Shown one piece after another: positions 39,038 through 51,790 of a stretch of DNA of 64,000 nt. Numbering within the stretch: the stretch's first letter is position 1; every line of letters begins with the position of its first letter. Origin of the DNA: Cichorium intybus. Lineage: Eukaryota; Streptophyta; Magnoliopsida; Asterales; Asteraceae. The stretch lies in NCBI GenBank assembly GCA_023525715.1, contig JAKNSD010000080.1, positions 605,501 through 669,500 on the forward strand, written 5' to 3'. The notes beneath the pieces are model-generated. The model made no database searches, had not been told where the DNA came from, and saw nothing but the letters and a program-made list of their open reading frames with translations. A program made the translations under genes and the position numbers.

Positions 39038-39400
39038 CTGCTGGTATTGGAATTTTAACCTCGTTGACAACTTCAACAACACCTGATCCGCCACAAGAAG
39101 TACAATATTCCTGCACGAATTGATTAAAGAGAAATTAATCTAATTTACATCTAAGGAATTTTTTTTTTTGACTTAAATTTCCATTAATCCTAGAAATGAA
39201 ACCTTAATGATACAACCTGACCCTTTACAAGAGCTGCACCTAGCGATAAATGGAGGGATAAAAACCAAAAAATAATAAATTAACATTAAATTTATTCTTT
39301 GGGGCATAATTAATATGAAACTTAAAGAAAAGAACTTAGTGTCCCAGTGCCCTTACATGTTGGACAACTTTTTGCCTTGGCATTAACAGGGTAACCATGT
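39038..39400 (-). pseudogene. captured DnaJ (type I Hsp40) zinc-finger exons
   Basis: Three small exon-like pieces in minus-strand order: about 39336-39400 (CPTCKGTGTL), about 39200-39240 (SCKGSGCIIK) and 39038-39110 (CTSCGGSGVVEVVNEV, then KIPIPA). CxxCxGxG repeats followed by an IPA motif mark the cysteine-rich domain of DnaJ proteins, the co-chaperones of HSP70. Splice signals flank the last piece (CAG before, GT after). There is no J domain or C-terminal domain, so it is not a working co-chaperone. Confidence 0.7.
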
Positions 39401-39614
39401 CAATCTGCATTAAATTAAAAAAAAAACATCAAATAAATACAAAACATTTCAAGATAAATACAAAGAAACCAGTTCATATTGATTTGTTTAAACATCACTG
39501 CCATGTTTAACTTTAGGTTAAATGCAAGAAATAGCAACGTACTTTCACTGATTTGTTTCCACAAAGTAGAGTTAAATATACTGAGAAAAGTAATTAACAG
39601 TTAGAATTTACAAA

Positions 39615-39681
39615 CTTGGTAAGCTTGAGTTCTTTATGCTTGCTTTCAAGCAAATAATTCTCATCTTCAAGGAACTGGACC
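39615..39681 (-). pseudogene. captured exon fragment, unidentified
   Basis: A coding-like piece between a CAG acceptor and a GTTTGT donor. It reads VQFLEDENYLLES and continues with KHKELKLTK, likely part of a coiled coil. The parent gene is not recognised. Confidence 0.35.
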
Positions 39682-39993
39682 TGTCAGACCACAAACCCAA
39701 ATTTTAATTAATTTACATAATTTGATTATAATTGAAGACGGGAAAACCAAATGGATGAAGTAAAAATTGGTATAAACAATTGGAAACTGAAGTTCAGCAT
39801 TTATTTTTTTATAAACAGTTAGATAATATGCTCCCATTATAATTCTTACATCTTCTTAGGGCAAGGTTTGCCCAATTTCTTAGTCGATACCGTGACGTCT
39901 TTGCCCACAAAACAAAAGGATAAACACAAATGGTTAAACATTAAATTCAACACAAAGTCATTCAACATCTATAAATACAGATAAATTTATTAC

Positions 39994-40482
39994 TTGTATG
40001 ATGAAGGAGTCGAGGCTTGTTTCTGAAATCTGAACCATCAGAATCATATCTTCGTTCATATAAATCTTCAATTCCTTCAATTGAAGATATTTCATATACA
40101 CCAAGAGATGACACAAATCTTTGCCACAATGGAACTAAAACGTCTGGAAAAAAACAATTTTTTTAAGTTTTATAAACAACAAAATAAATGATTTAGGTAG
40201 AGGGGACAATGGACAAACTTACCCATGAACTGACTTTCTGCCAGACTTGGAAAGTTCTGAACAAATTGTCCCAAGCACTTTAGAGTCTGATGGTGAAAAA
40301 AAAGTGAGATATGAGTACAAATTCCATTAATAAATATGAAATATTTTAAAATTTAGACAAAATACCTCCATTCTAATACTCCAATCATCTGGATCTTCAG
40401 ATTGCACAGGACTTTTAAGGATAGAGGAGAATTCAACCATCCAAGATCTGACCAATGGTAACATCAATGCACTTGTTTCTGT
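39994..40482 (-). pseudogene. captured importin-beta-like (importin-11 type) exons
   Basis: Three exons still in register: 40366-40482 (117 nt, SPVQSEDPDDWSIRME), 40223-40286 (64 nt, TLKCLGQFVQNFPSL) and 39994-40143 (150 nt, DVLVPLWQRFVSSLG). Splice sites are present and phases match, so the joined reading has no stop. The PEDPDDW-like motif and helical repeats recall importin-beta nuclear transport receptors, importin-11 most of all; the assignment is from memory of the family. Only about 110 residues of a protein of about 1000 are present. Confidence 0.55.
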
Positions 40483-43382
40483 CTAAACAATATATTCTTT
40501 TCATCAAAGAAAGCAAATAAAATGACCAAATTTAACCCTCGTAAGTTTCCAGAAAGTACTTTGTACACACCACTCATAACCCATAGCATAGATGTAGAAG
40601 AATAAACTATTGAAATAATTACACTTTTGGTCCTTGAACATGCCTTTTTTAGATTTGGTTATTTACAATTTCAGTCCCTTAACTTTTTAATTTATATAAT
40701 TATAAATTTAGTCCCTATAGTTTTAAATATCAACCATTTTAGATCTTTTATATAATTACAGTTTTGATCCTTTAACTTTTACTTATCATTCTTTCAGGAT
40801 TAAAGTTTATTTGCATATTTAGTGGAAAATACGAAAGTACATACAACCATGGTTTTTAAAAAAAATAAATACAACTCGAATGATGCAAAATAAATAAATA
40901 AAATATACGATGTTACCTGAATGAAGTTTCTGACCCATATATTTTGATGAAAACTCCACCATCAGTTCTTTGATTCTTATAAGGATCCTAAGTTAAAACA
41001 AATAAATTTCTTCCGCTCAACGTCTTTCGTGCTTTCTGCAGTGTCCAAGTCTCCTTTGATATGCAATTGAAGTTCATTGATTGCCATAAGCACACCATAA
41101 ATGTTTTACGTTAACAAATTCAATAAACATTACACAATAAAATTAATTACCCCACCCAAAACATACCCTGTATATCAGCAATGACTCATATTTAGACTAC
41201 ATTGAGAAGAAGATGATTAACGGGTGAGTACTGTAACCTTTAAGGAAGCTTCACATCGGTCGCTAAAACAAACAGGATGGACGATTATGGGTAAATTGGT
41301 ATGTCCAAATACCATCCCAACTTTTAAGAGCTTGTGGTTAATTGTGTTAATTCTACTGGTGTGTTAATCGGAGCTCTTACCTACAAATTACTGAAGTCAG
41401 AGTGATTAGCATTATGTGGGAGTGAAAGTATTGGGGATGCTGAAATTTCATGCTTAGTTGAACATATTTAGTCATGCGATCAAGCACATCAAGTTCAGCC
41501 CAATTAAATGATAATATCATCGTTTGTATAAATAAAGGATATTCCAAAAATCTTTACACGTAATTATAGGAAAGTGTTATTACCAAATAACCGATAAGGC
41601 TTCTTGTGCCATATACACAGTCACTTTGCCTAAATTGAAGTCATTAACATTATTTCCCCATTCTCGAAGCATTGAGCATTATTTCCCCATTCCAATGCTT
41701 ACGATGTTGGATGCAACCAACTACAAAAGAAAATTGATAAAATAGACCAGATTAGGGTTTCGAATAAAAAACTTGAAATTGTGAGAACCTAATGCGACTG
41801 AAAAACCAAAAAGCGATAAAAAGTATAAGGAAAAAATCATACCACAAAACCTGCACATGAAGATAAGTAGATAAAATCAGGGTTATTCAGCATCTTTATA
41901 GATTTTTATTTTTTTCAACTTTATAACAAAGAGCTTCAGGTCATTACCTTGTCAAATCAGACCTCACTGGATTAAATAACAGATCTATAAAACATATAGT
42001 GCTTTATTGGTGGTGGAGACTGTGGTGAGTGTTGATAAATGTCATGGTGTAGCAAATTTGTTGAGGTGGGGAAAGATGAATCAATGTGGGCGTCTATTCA
42101 CTTGCAGCCCCATAATTTATGGTTTCATATTGTTCCTGTATGCATACCATTGACTCATTGAAAAGAATTATATAATATTAGAATTCAATATCATTCGATC
42201 ATCCTAAGATATAAATTGTTGGTATGTGTAACACATGAAAACAGAGAATAAATAGCTTTACATCTTCTAGAAATTGGATTACATTAATTATATACAAAAT
42301 CACCATGTTAAATTCTTTAATTTCTTAGACAAATTACTCAGCAGGTTTCATGTAGGCATAGGTTTCATATAGGCATTTCATCGAGCACTTGCTATGCAAG
42401 GGAAAAAAATACATACAAAAACAAAATCTCAATTTTCTATATAAAAGTGGTACATTTGTTCCAAATTTGGTCAATATGGTTTAAGGAAATCAAACACATT
42501 ATATTACCAGCATCACAATCACTGAAAAAGAAAGTTGTCAAATGACTGTCATGCACAAATAATGATATAGTGAAATAAGTTTATGGGAGCTCCTTCTTTC
42601 CGAAACTCCAACCTCACGTAGAGGATTCTAAAGCTAAAAATACCGCACGTGTTGCTCCCGTTTTCTCCATCAAAGTCAAATTCTGAAAAATTAAATCAAA
42701 ATTGCCATGTACTGTTATCTACTTCTTTCTCCATTCTATCGATGATTGCTTCACAAGTCGATTACAACAGAATCGGAAATCAGCTTCCCGTCCCCAACTC
42801 ATATATCGATTTGATCAAAAACGAACACATCAATTTACCTGGAGATGACGTCGATTGCAGTGAGCCAAGTGATAATGGTGGTCGCTTACTGGGGTTATTT
42901 GGGGACGGCCAAGGCAGAGAAGAACAACATGAGCGATGGAGAGTAAGAAAGAAGATGAAGGCGAACATAGGCTTTAAAGGACTAAGTATGCGTGGATGAG
43001 GTCGAATTGGAAAACATCGAAGCTACGATCGGATCCGATCAGATCTAAAGGTAAGGGACGGAAATCCCACACAGTGTAAGTGCAATCGAGAAACGTCCAA
43101 ATTAGCGGTGGAGAAGACACTAAATCCAGAAAGAGGCGAGTTCTCTCAGCCGGATCCAAAAAAAAGGACCCGGATCCGAAGATCCGCGTGACACCAAAAA
43201 AACAAAGTCGTGCATGTCACAAATCACAAAATCACGCTTTTTAATTAAAAGAAGAATATTGGTTCTCATTTTAGAATATGTATTTGATTCTTTTTAAGAA
43301 CATATGAGGTTCTTCAAAAAAAAAAAAAGTCAAATAAGGAGTTAACTAAAAGATCGGGAGGAAACGGCAAATTTAGTTATTA

Positions 43383-43745
43383 GGGTGGGGGGAGTAGTTC
43401 CCTCTCATCCCACTGAACCCACTCGTCACGTCAGCTTTTCTCTCTCCTCTCACTTCTATCTTTCCCCATCTTTCACTCATAGAAGCAGTACCCACTGAAC
43501 CCACCACCGAACCCACGATGCCACATCAGCTTTTTAATATTAAAATTAAATATTAATACCAAAAATAAGATTTTATATATGTATACATGTGTGTAAGCCA
43601 TGCGGGTTCATGTGGGTTCATGAACCCACTTCTCATCTATCTTGCTTCATCTTGCATATCAAGGAGTAGATCTTTCACCATCTTTTTGATCCCACTCTCA
43701 ACCCACCACCATCTTGCTTCTATCTTTCAATTACTCCCCCCACCC
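43383..43745. mobile_element. Tourist-like MITE, unit II
   Basis: 363 bp, flanked by TTA, at the same position inside the MULE terminal repeat as in unit I, so it was there before the duplication. Confidence 0.8.
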
Positions 43746-43879
43746 TTATGGTTTGTAAAAAACTGTGGATCGATTCTAAAAAGTTTCAACTTAAACCATT
43801 GATCCGAAATTGAAAATCTTTTGTGGTTTTCGTCCTTCAAAAAGTTGAAAATATTGTTTTGCTCTTTTAAATTTTTTTC

Positions 43880-45602
43880 GAGAAAAATACAAATTTGGTC
43901 CCTTTGGTTTGCCAAAATTAGCTAATTTGGTCAAAAAGTTTTCGACTAGCACCACAGGTCCAAAAAATTGATTTTTTTGCGAGTTTGGTCCAATTATTTT
44001 TAAAAAAATATCTAGAATGACCGAGTTTGCCATTATTAATTTCTTTTTTTATTTTCTTTTAATTTATTTTTTATGGTTTTTATATTTATAAAAAATAAAA
44101 AAGAAAATAAGAAACCCCACCCCGCTCTCTCTCTCTCCCTAAAGACTTCATTGAACCATGGGTATTTCAGTCTCTCCGATTCTGGTAACAAATATGAACA
44201 AATTGAACCACTGGCATCATCAATCAAAAACCTAGGCCACCAATTCCTACAACAAAGTTCCATCAGTGGAACGGCAAAAAGAGACAGGGTTTAAGCATAC
44301 ATTTGGGGTTTAAACATACATACAAATCCTACCCAAATTGAATTTCTTGAACAAGTTCCTAGAAACAACACAAATCGAATTTCTTAAACAAGGTCTTATA
44401 TCGAATTAGAGGAGAAGGGGAAGGGAGAGAGTGTGTGTGAGAGTGAGTGAAAGAGGGAAAGCTCATATTATTGCACTTCCCGATCCATTCAATCATCTTC
44501 TGCTCTGTTGTATGCAAGCCACTGTTGCAGCACCCTCCTGGTTCAAGGTTCGTAGCCTAACACTCGAACCCTCCAGCAAATGGAATGCTGGTCTTGAAGG
44601 TTGGTATAATGCTCGCCCATCTCATCGTTTCCGTCTTCTGTCTTTTCAAGGTTTGGGTCGTCTCCTTCAGGCTGAGGTCCGCCATGGATGTACTCCAGAC
44701 CTGTACAAACAACAACCAACAAACGATGGCTTTTAATGGCTTTAGGAGGGGAAGCAGCAAGCACAGGTGTAGACGAATGAGAAGACAAGAAACCGGGAGA
44801 GAGGCGGTTGAGCCAATCTCCTCCCCAAACACGTCTGCATCTTCTAGAAAGCAGAATCAACACCACCACCACCATCTCCAGTCAACATAACTACCACCAC
44901 CATCTCCGGTCAACACCACCACGAGGAATCCCTTACCCAGATCTCAATGCCACCACCACCACAGGAGATTCATCATATGTTTCTCGTCTCATTCACCGAC
45001 ATCGACTTAGGGAGGAATCACCATCACAGCCCCCACCAAACCTTCATCATCATAAACCTACAATGGATTATTACAGAAATCGATTTAGGGAGATCTCTAG
45101 CGGCTTCACCACTGAGAAAAACGACTGATTACAAAAATCGATTACAGACTTCACATAAATGATATTGAGATGGGTTCTCTAATTTGGCGACGGGGGGCTT
45201 CGTGGTGATTTCAACGACCAATTATGGGAATCGATTACACACAAGAGGAAAGAGGCGGAGGACGGGGACGAGCGGAGGGATGATAGGAGGAATAACCGTG
45301 AAGAAGTTCTTTTGTTCCCCACGATGTGTTTGACGCGAGAGAGAGAGAGAGAGAGATAGAGGCGGTAGGGTTATGGTGATGTATATATATATTTTTTGTT
45401 TTTTATAAATTGATGTAACAAAAGAAAATTGAAAAAAACAAAATAAGAAGGGCAAATTCGTCCTTGTAAGTATTTTTTTCAAAAAAATTTGACCAAACTC
45501 GCAACAAAATAATTTTTTTGGACTTGTGGTGCTAGTCAAAATCATTTTGGACCAAACTAGCTATTTTTGGCAAACCACAGGGACCAAATCTGCAATTTTC
45601 TC
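43880..45602. mobile_element. Mutator-like element (inner), unit II
   Basis: 1723 bp, the same length as in unit I, with the same long inverted repeats. Reading frames inside are broken at the same places as in unit I. Confidence 0.7.
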
Positions 45603-46782
45603 CTTTTTTTCCATTTTTTTATTTTTGTTAATACCTTTTTAATTTATATTAATAATATTAATAATAAAAATAATCCCAAACCCACTACGCCCCTCCACTG
45701 TACCCTCCTCTTCTCCCACCCGCTCACTCTTCGACTGTGTTGCTTCTTGACGCCATCACCATTATTTCCGATTAGAATTTCCCCTTCTTACAACCATTCC
45801 TTTAAGACTTTCCACAAAATAAAAATTGGTATCTGTGTGAACTTCTGAGGATTGAAAACATAGGAAGTTTCCAAAAGCCTCTCATTTGTAGATGCAAACA
45901 CATATACATATACACACACTAATAATCTACAACTTATAAACACGCACAATAGAGAAAAATTAAGACATGCAATGCATGGCTGAAACTCAAACAAACAGCA
46001 CACACAACAAAATCAAAACTAAAGCATTAAAAAAAATCAAAAGCAAACCTTTACTTCCTGCGTTTTTTTAATTGAGCCGACATTTCGTTTAGACATCAAA
46101 ATCAAAATTATATAGATATCAAAATCAAAAATGTAAAACTGAGGTAATAAATGCTAGGTATTAAATCATCAAATATTGGGGATGAATTATAGTGGTTTTA
46201 GGTAGGTGACCAAATTCGACAGGATTTGTTGATTACGAAACACGATGCTGCAGATTGTGACGAATTCAGTCTAGATAAGAGAATTAGACGACATTCTTTG
46301 GAGTACATCGAATCAGACCGAGACTGAACCCTACCAGGAGTGATAGATCCGGAAGAGAAGCAGGAGTGAGGAATGAGCAACGTTAAAACTGTAAATGGCA
46401 TTGGTGACCTTGGTTGCTTGTAACCGGTAGTCGTTGAATGTGTGTGAGGCAGAAAAAGATTGAGATTTTTTGTGAGGTAGCGCGTTTGATGAATACCAAG
46501 GTGGTAAAGATAGATAGAGAGAGAGGGGGAGGAAAGACCAGTTGTGGGAGGGAGGGGTGGGAGGTGGTTTTCTTTTATTTTAAATATAAATAAAAAAGGC
46601 ATAAACATAAATATAAAAAATGGGAAAAAGAAGTTAAAAGGGCAAAACAGTATTTTTCAACTTTTTCAGGGACCAAAAGCACAAAAGGTTATTGATTTTG
46701 GACCAATGGTGCAAGTTGAAAACTTTTTGGACCATATCCACAGTTTTTTGCAAACCACAGGAACCAAATTTGCAGTTTACTC

Positions 46783-47917
46783 AAAGATCGGCTATATAAA
46801 CAAATAAGTAATACCCCATTTTAAGAGTTTTCTTGAAAAGAAAAAGGTATCTTATGCAATTAATATTGATAATAATCTATGAAATTATATATTATCAGAT
46901 GCGTTATAGATCCGAAGAGAGTGGTATATGCAGAAGTGTTATTGTTGTGTTACATGGTTCGGATGGGAGTCTAGGACGTACAAGAGCGGCTGCCAATTAA
47001 AAGAAGGGGAACGTAGGGTGTTTATCAATCTCATGCACTAGACATTACAAAGGGTACAACTGGATCTTGATAATATGTTTTTATTGTAGGGTAACAGTTG
47101 GAAATGGATCGGGGAAACAGTGCTAGGGAAAAGGACTTCGACAGGTGGACAATCTACACAACTTAATCACGGCCAAAGAAAACGACAAGAAGAAAAGCAC
47201 AATAAAAAAAAGACAAGGACTTAAGTGGTTCACTTGATCTAGACTGATCAAGCTATGTCCACCGTAGGAACTAAAAGATTATATATTTCTGAGTTTAAAT
47301 GCTAAACAATCTATACAAATATTTATTGCGGTCTTTCTCTCTCTCTTTTTGGCTCACGCTCTTCACATTCTCATAGTTACAACCGAGATCGCTACTTATA
47401 TCGTGCAAGATGATCTTCTGAGATGATGGCAAATCTCTAGCTTCTTGCTTTCTACAATAGGCCAGCTGATGTGATAAGTCATGAAACATGATGGCAGAAC
47501 AACTCTCTAACAGCAACGGACTTGGAACTTGTGCCAAAGGGACACTTCAGTTTTGAAGTAACTTCGTCATTTTATCAACATATTTACTCTCCACATCCAA
47601 CTCATGTGAAATCTCTACTGCAAAATCCGGACCGAAGCAATAATGCCTCCTCGGTCCTGCTGACTGCGGTTCGGACCGAATTGTTGATCTCCTAAAGTAG
47701 TATGAGAAAATGGGTTGAATTCCCCGGACTCATGATACTACTTTACATCTGACGATCACACTCCAGTCACCCAATCCAGAGCGAAGAACATTCCTCGGAC
47801 GAGGACACTGATCCACTAGAAGCGCAACCCTTCTAACCGCACTAGCTATCTCACCCTGATTCCTCGTTGCTTCAGACAGCTGACCTTCTCGGTTTGCATT
47901 AGACTCCACATACATGA
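46783..47917 (-). other. spacer and probable LTR of the decayed Copia, unit II
   Basis: Counterpart of 26602-27736 with only a few base differences. No gene recognised. Confidence 0.35.
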
Positions 47918-50555
47918 CAATCTCCCACTTGGAGATTAATCAGAACTTGATTCTTCTGTCTACCAAAGTGTACCAATGAGGCTCTCCTCCCTAGTTCCTT
48001 GTCTTTGCCTACTTTTGCGGAAGACCAGTTGAAGTCATACATAATTTTAACTTCTCTGTTGGGACCACCTTGGTGAACATATCTGCAGGGTTCTTCGCTC
48101 CAAGGATTTTCTTCAAGATAAGAGTATCATTTGTAATCAGTTCTCGAATAAAATGATACCTCATCTTGATGTGTTTCGTCTTGCTGTGAAACACCGGTTT
48201 CTTCACAATGTGTATGGCACTCTAGTTATCAGAATACATCACGCAATCATACTTATCGAAGCGCAACTCTGATAGGAAGTTTTTCAACCAAACAAACTCC
48301 TTACTAGCTTCTCCAGAGCCATATAATCGGCCTCTGTGGTTGAAAGAGCAACACTATTATGTAGCATTGACATCCAACTATTTGCGGTTCCTCCAATTGT
48401 GAACACATAACTGGTAGTGCTCTTGCCTGTATCCGTACAAGCCCTCAAGTCAGTATCAACATAACCTTTCAGGGCACCTGAGGTTCCTTTCAAGTAGCGA
48501 AGCAGCCACTTAACTCCTTCCCAATGCTCCATCCCTGGATTTGACATGAATATACTGACTACTTCCACTACATGAGCGACGTCTTGTTTTGTGCATACCA
48601 TCGCATACATCAAGCTACCTACTGCGGATGCAGAGGGGATCTTGGCCATTGCTGCCTTGTTTCCTTTGTTCTTTGGGGATTGCTTTTTTCAGAGTCGCAT
48701 ACTTTTAGGCTTCGCATCAGACATACTGAACTTCTCAAAAACTTTTTGGATGTACTTCTCCTGAGAAAGTTTTAGCACTCCTGATGCTCTATTCCGCATG
48801 ATGCTTAAACATAATATCTGCCTAGCTGTGCCTAACTCATTCATCTCGAACGCTCTAGCCAACAACTTCTTCAACTTGTTGATCTCCTGAATGTCGGACC
48901 CCGCTACCAACATATCATTAACATAAAGCATAAGGATGATATACGAGGAATGGGACTTCTTCAGATAGCAGCGGTGGTTGCTCTCACATTGGTTGTATTC
49001 TTTCCTCCTCATCAAGCTATAAAACTTCAAGTAACACTGTCTTGGAGCTTGCTTCAATCCATATAGGCATTTCTTCAACTTGCACACCAGGTTTTCTTTG
49101 CCAGCAACTTGAAAACCTTCTCGTTGTGCCATATAGATATCTTCATCAAGGTCTCCATGACGGAACGTAGTCTTCACATCAAGTTGTTCAAGATGAAGAT
49201 CTTCGGATGCCACGATATCGAGGAAGATTCTGATTGTCATCATCTTCACAACCAAAGAGAAATTATATTGTAGTCAACTCCCTCCTTATGTTGGAAACCC
49301 TTCACCACCAATCTATACTTGTATCTCTTGCTTCCATCAGCTTCTTCCTTGACCCTAAATATCCATATGTTAGTCGATGCCTTCTTCATCGCTGGTAACT
49401 TGACAATAGACCAAGTCTCGTTCTTGTCAAGTGAGCATAACTCATCATCCGTGACCTTCTTCCATTTCGTATATTCTTTCATCCTCAAGGCCTTTGGATA
49501 AGTTTATGGCTTTCTGTTTTCAGTCAGCAACAGATTCGTCAATGTTGGGTATCGAACCGGATGTCTTCTCTCCCGAGTGGACCGACGAAGGATGCTTTCA
49601 GCTGCAACACCTGATCCTTCATCTTCGTCGTCCGATGAATCGTTGTCCGAGGCTTAACTGCACTCGACTCACTCCCACTCAAACAGGAGTTTCCAGATGT
49701 CTCTGAGCTCCTACTACTTTCAGTCACTCCGCCTTCTCCTGCAGTACTAAAACGCGCTAGTCGGTCGTTATCTAGAACATTAACCTTTATTTGATTTTTC
49801 TTTGGCTCGGATCTTTTGCTTCGATCTGAAGAATCTATGAGTTTATCCTTATATAAAGCACCTTCATTGAATGTCATATCCCAGCTTTGTACAACCTTAT
49901 GATTTTTGCTATCCCAGAAGCGGTACCCCATGTCATTTAATTTATACCCTATAAAGAAACATTTCTTCGCCTTCGCCTCTAGGTTATCCTTCGCACTATC
50001 CTTGAATTTAACACATGATACACAACCGCAGACTCTCAAATGATTGAAGGATGTCTCACAACCTCACCATTCCTCTTTTGGAATATTGAACCCTATGGGG
50101 ACCAATGGTCCTCTATTGATTAAGTACGCTGCTGCGTGACGACATCTTCTCGGAACATTTTTGGCAACCCTGCATGTAATCTCATGCTCTTCGCCCTTAC
50201 AATAAATGTTATCTTCAACATCTGAATCACATGCTCAGCGCAGTAATCAACGAATTGCGACTGATGTACTCGCCTCTATTATCTGACTTCAGGCACTTGA
50301 CCTTGAGGTTGATTTCAACCTCTACAACAGTCTTCCACTTCTTTAAGGTTTCGAAACCTTCAGATTTATTCTTTAAAAAATAAATCCACACATTTCTTAT
50401 TGAATCGTCAATGAAAGTGACGTAGTACCTGGAACCTCCTACTCATGAAACCGAAATTAGGCCAAACACGTCTGAATGAACAAGTTCCAAATTCTGTTGT
50501 TTCGAAACTTGTCCCACCTTAGCAAAAGTGACCTTCTTCTGCTTTCCATAGATAA
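47918..50555 (-). pseudogene. decayed Copia pol, unit II copy
   Basis: Counterpart of 27737-30375: integrase C-terminus (49539-50039), RT with YVND (48689-49488, shifted near 49250) and RNase H (48284-48649, 48009-48206). One RT codon reads YGLKQAPRQ here where unit I has YRLKQAPRQ, a change private to unit I. Confidence 0.87.
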
Positions 50556-50669
50556 AACCTTATTATCCAATAGCTAGAGTAAGTAAGGGTCGAACCGTGG
50601 AGTTCGTGGTTGACACTGTTGTATCGATAACAAAACCGTACTATAGTGTCACTCTATAGCAGGCATATT

Positions 50670-51173
<504 letters not shown>

Positions 51174-51790
51174 CGTTATTAGTTATATTTTATTATGTCA
51201 TTTTTGATTTTTTTTAGTTTACCTTGTATTCTAACTTTAGTTTTTCTAAGGGAAATTTCATATTGAAATACTACTTTTTAAGAAAATTAAATTATTTGTT
51301 TAACTAAACAAGGGCTAATAACATAAATATTACTGTAGTTTAGCCAAAATCCGGTTTAAGCACTATATTTTTTTGTTCTATAAAACCACTCATACTTTCA
51401 AATATAAATCATAAAAACCACTCATATTTTCAAAAATATCCATTATGACCACTATAACAAATAAAAGTTATGATTATATGTCGTCAACTCGGAAAACTCC
51501 TTAGCCCCATCACATTCAAAATTTAGTGGCTTTACGTGGACACTTTATGCACTCACAACGTTGCCGAAAACTGCATTTATGAAGACAAAATTCACATGTA
51601 GGCAATCTTATGTATAATTTTCACTGCAACAGGGTTCCAATATTTTGCTGCAAACGTCGATATGTAACTTTTCACATAATATTGCGATGAAAATAATATT
51701 TAAAAGTTATAAATAAAACAAATATTGGTCATTATAGAATTCTTTGAAAGTATGAGTGACTTTTATTAAACAAAAAAAAATATAGCGATT
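51174..51790. other. AT-rich spacer, unit II
   Basis: Counterpart of 31018-31634; no gene seen. Confidence 0.5.

Larger units (their letters stand above)
38661..43256 (-). mobile_element. non-autonomous Helitron with captured gene fragments
   Basis: Unit I has the empty site, where AAAGAAAA is followed directly by TATTGG. Reading the minus strand, the 3' end is a GC-rich hairpin followed by CACTAG, then host T, the Helitron pattern (hairpin, CTRR-like end, insertion between A and T, no target duplication). The 5' end reads TTCTTCTTTT, so the exact first base is uncertain by one. No Rep/helicase frame is seen. The interior carries exon fragments of at least two host genes on the same strand. 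Confidence 0.85.
43358..46782. mobile_element. Mutator-like element (outer), unit II
   Basis: Same element as at 23175, with AAAGATCGG on both sides (43349-43357, 46783-46791). With the Helitron inserted before it, it lies about 5 kb from the HSP70 copy 3 start instead of 0.35 kb. Confidence 0.85.

Noticed and set aside
42649..42999. A 116-codon plus-strand frame near the Helitron 5' end
   Set aside because: No recognisable domain, no support from splice signals, and it runs opposite to the captured exons; could be chance.
38661..43256. Reading this insert as a normal DnaJ or importin gene
   Set aside because: Only internal exon pieces are present, inside Helitron ends, and the insert is absent from the equivalent site in unit I.
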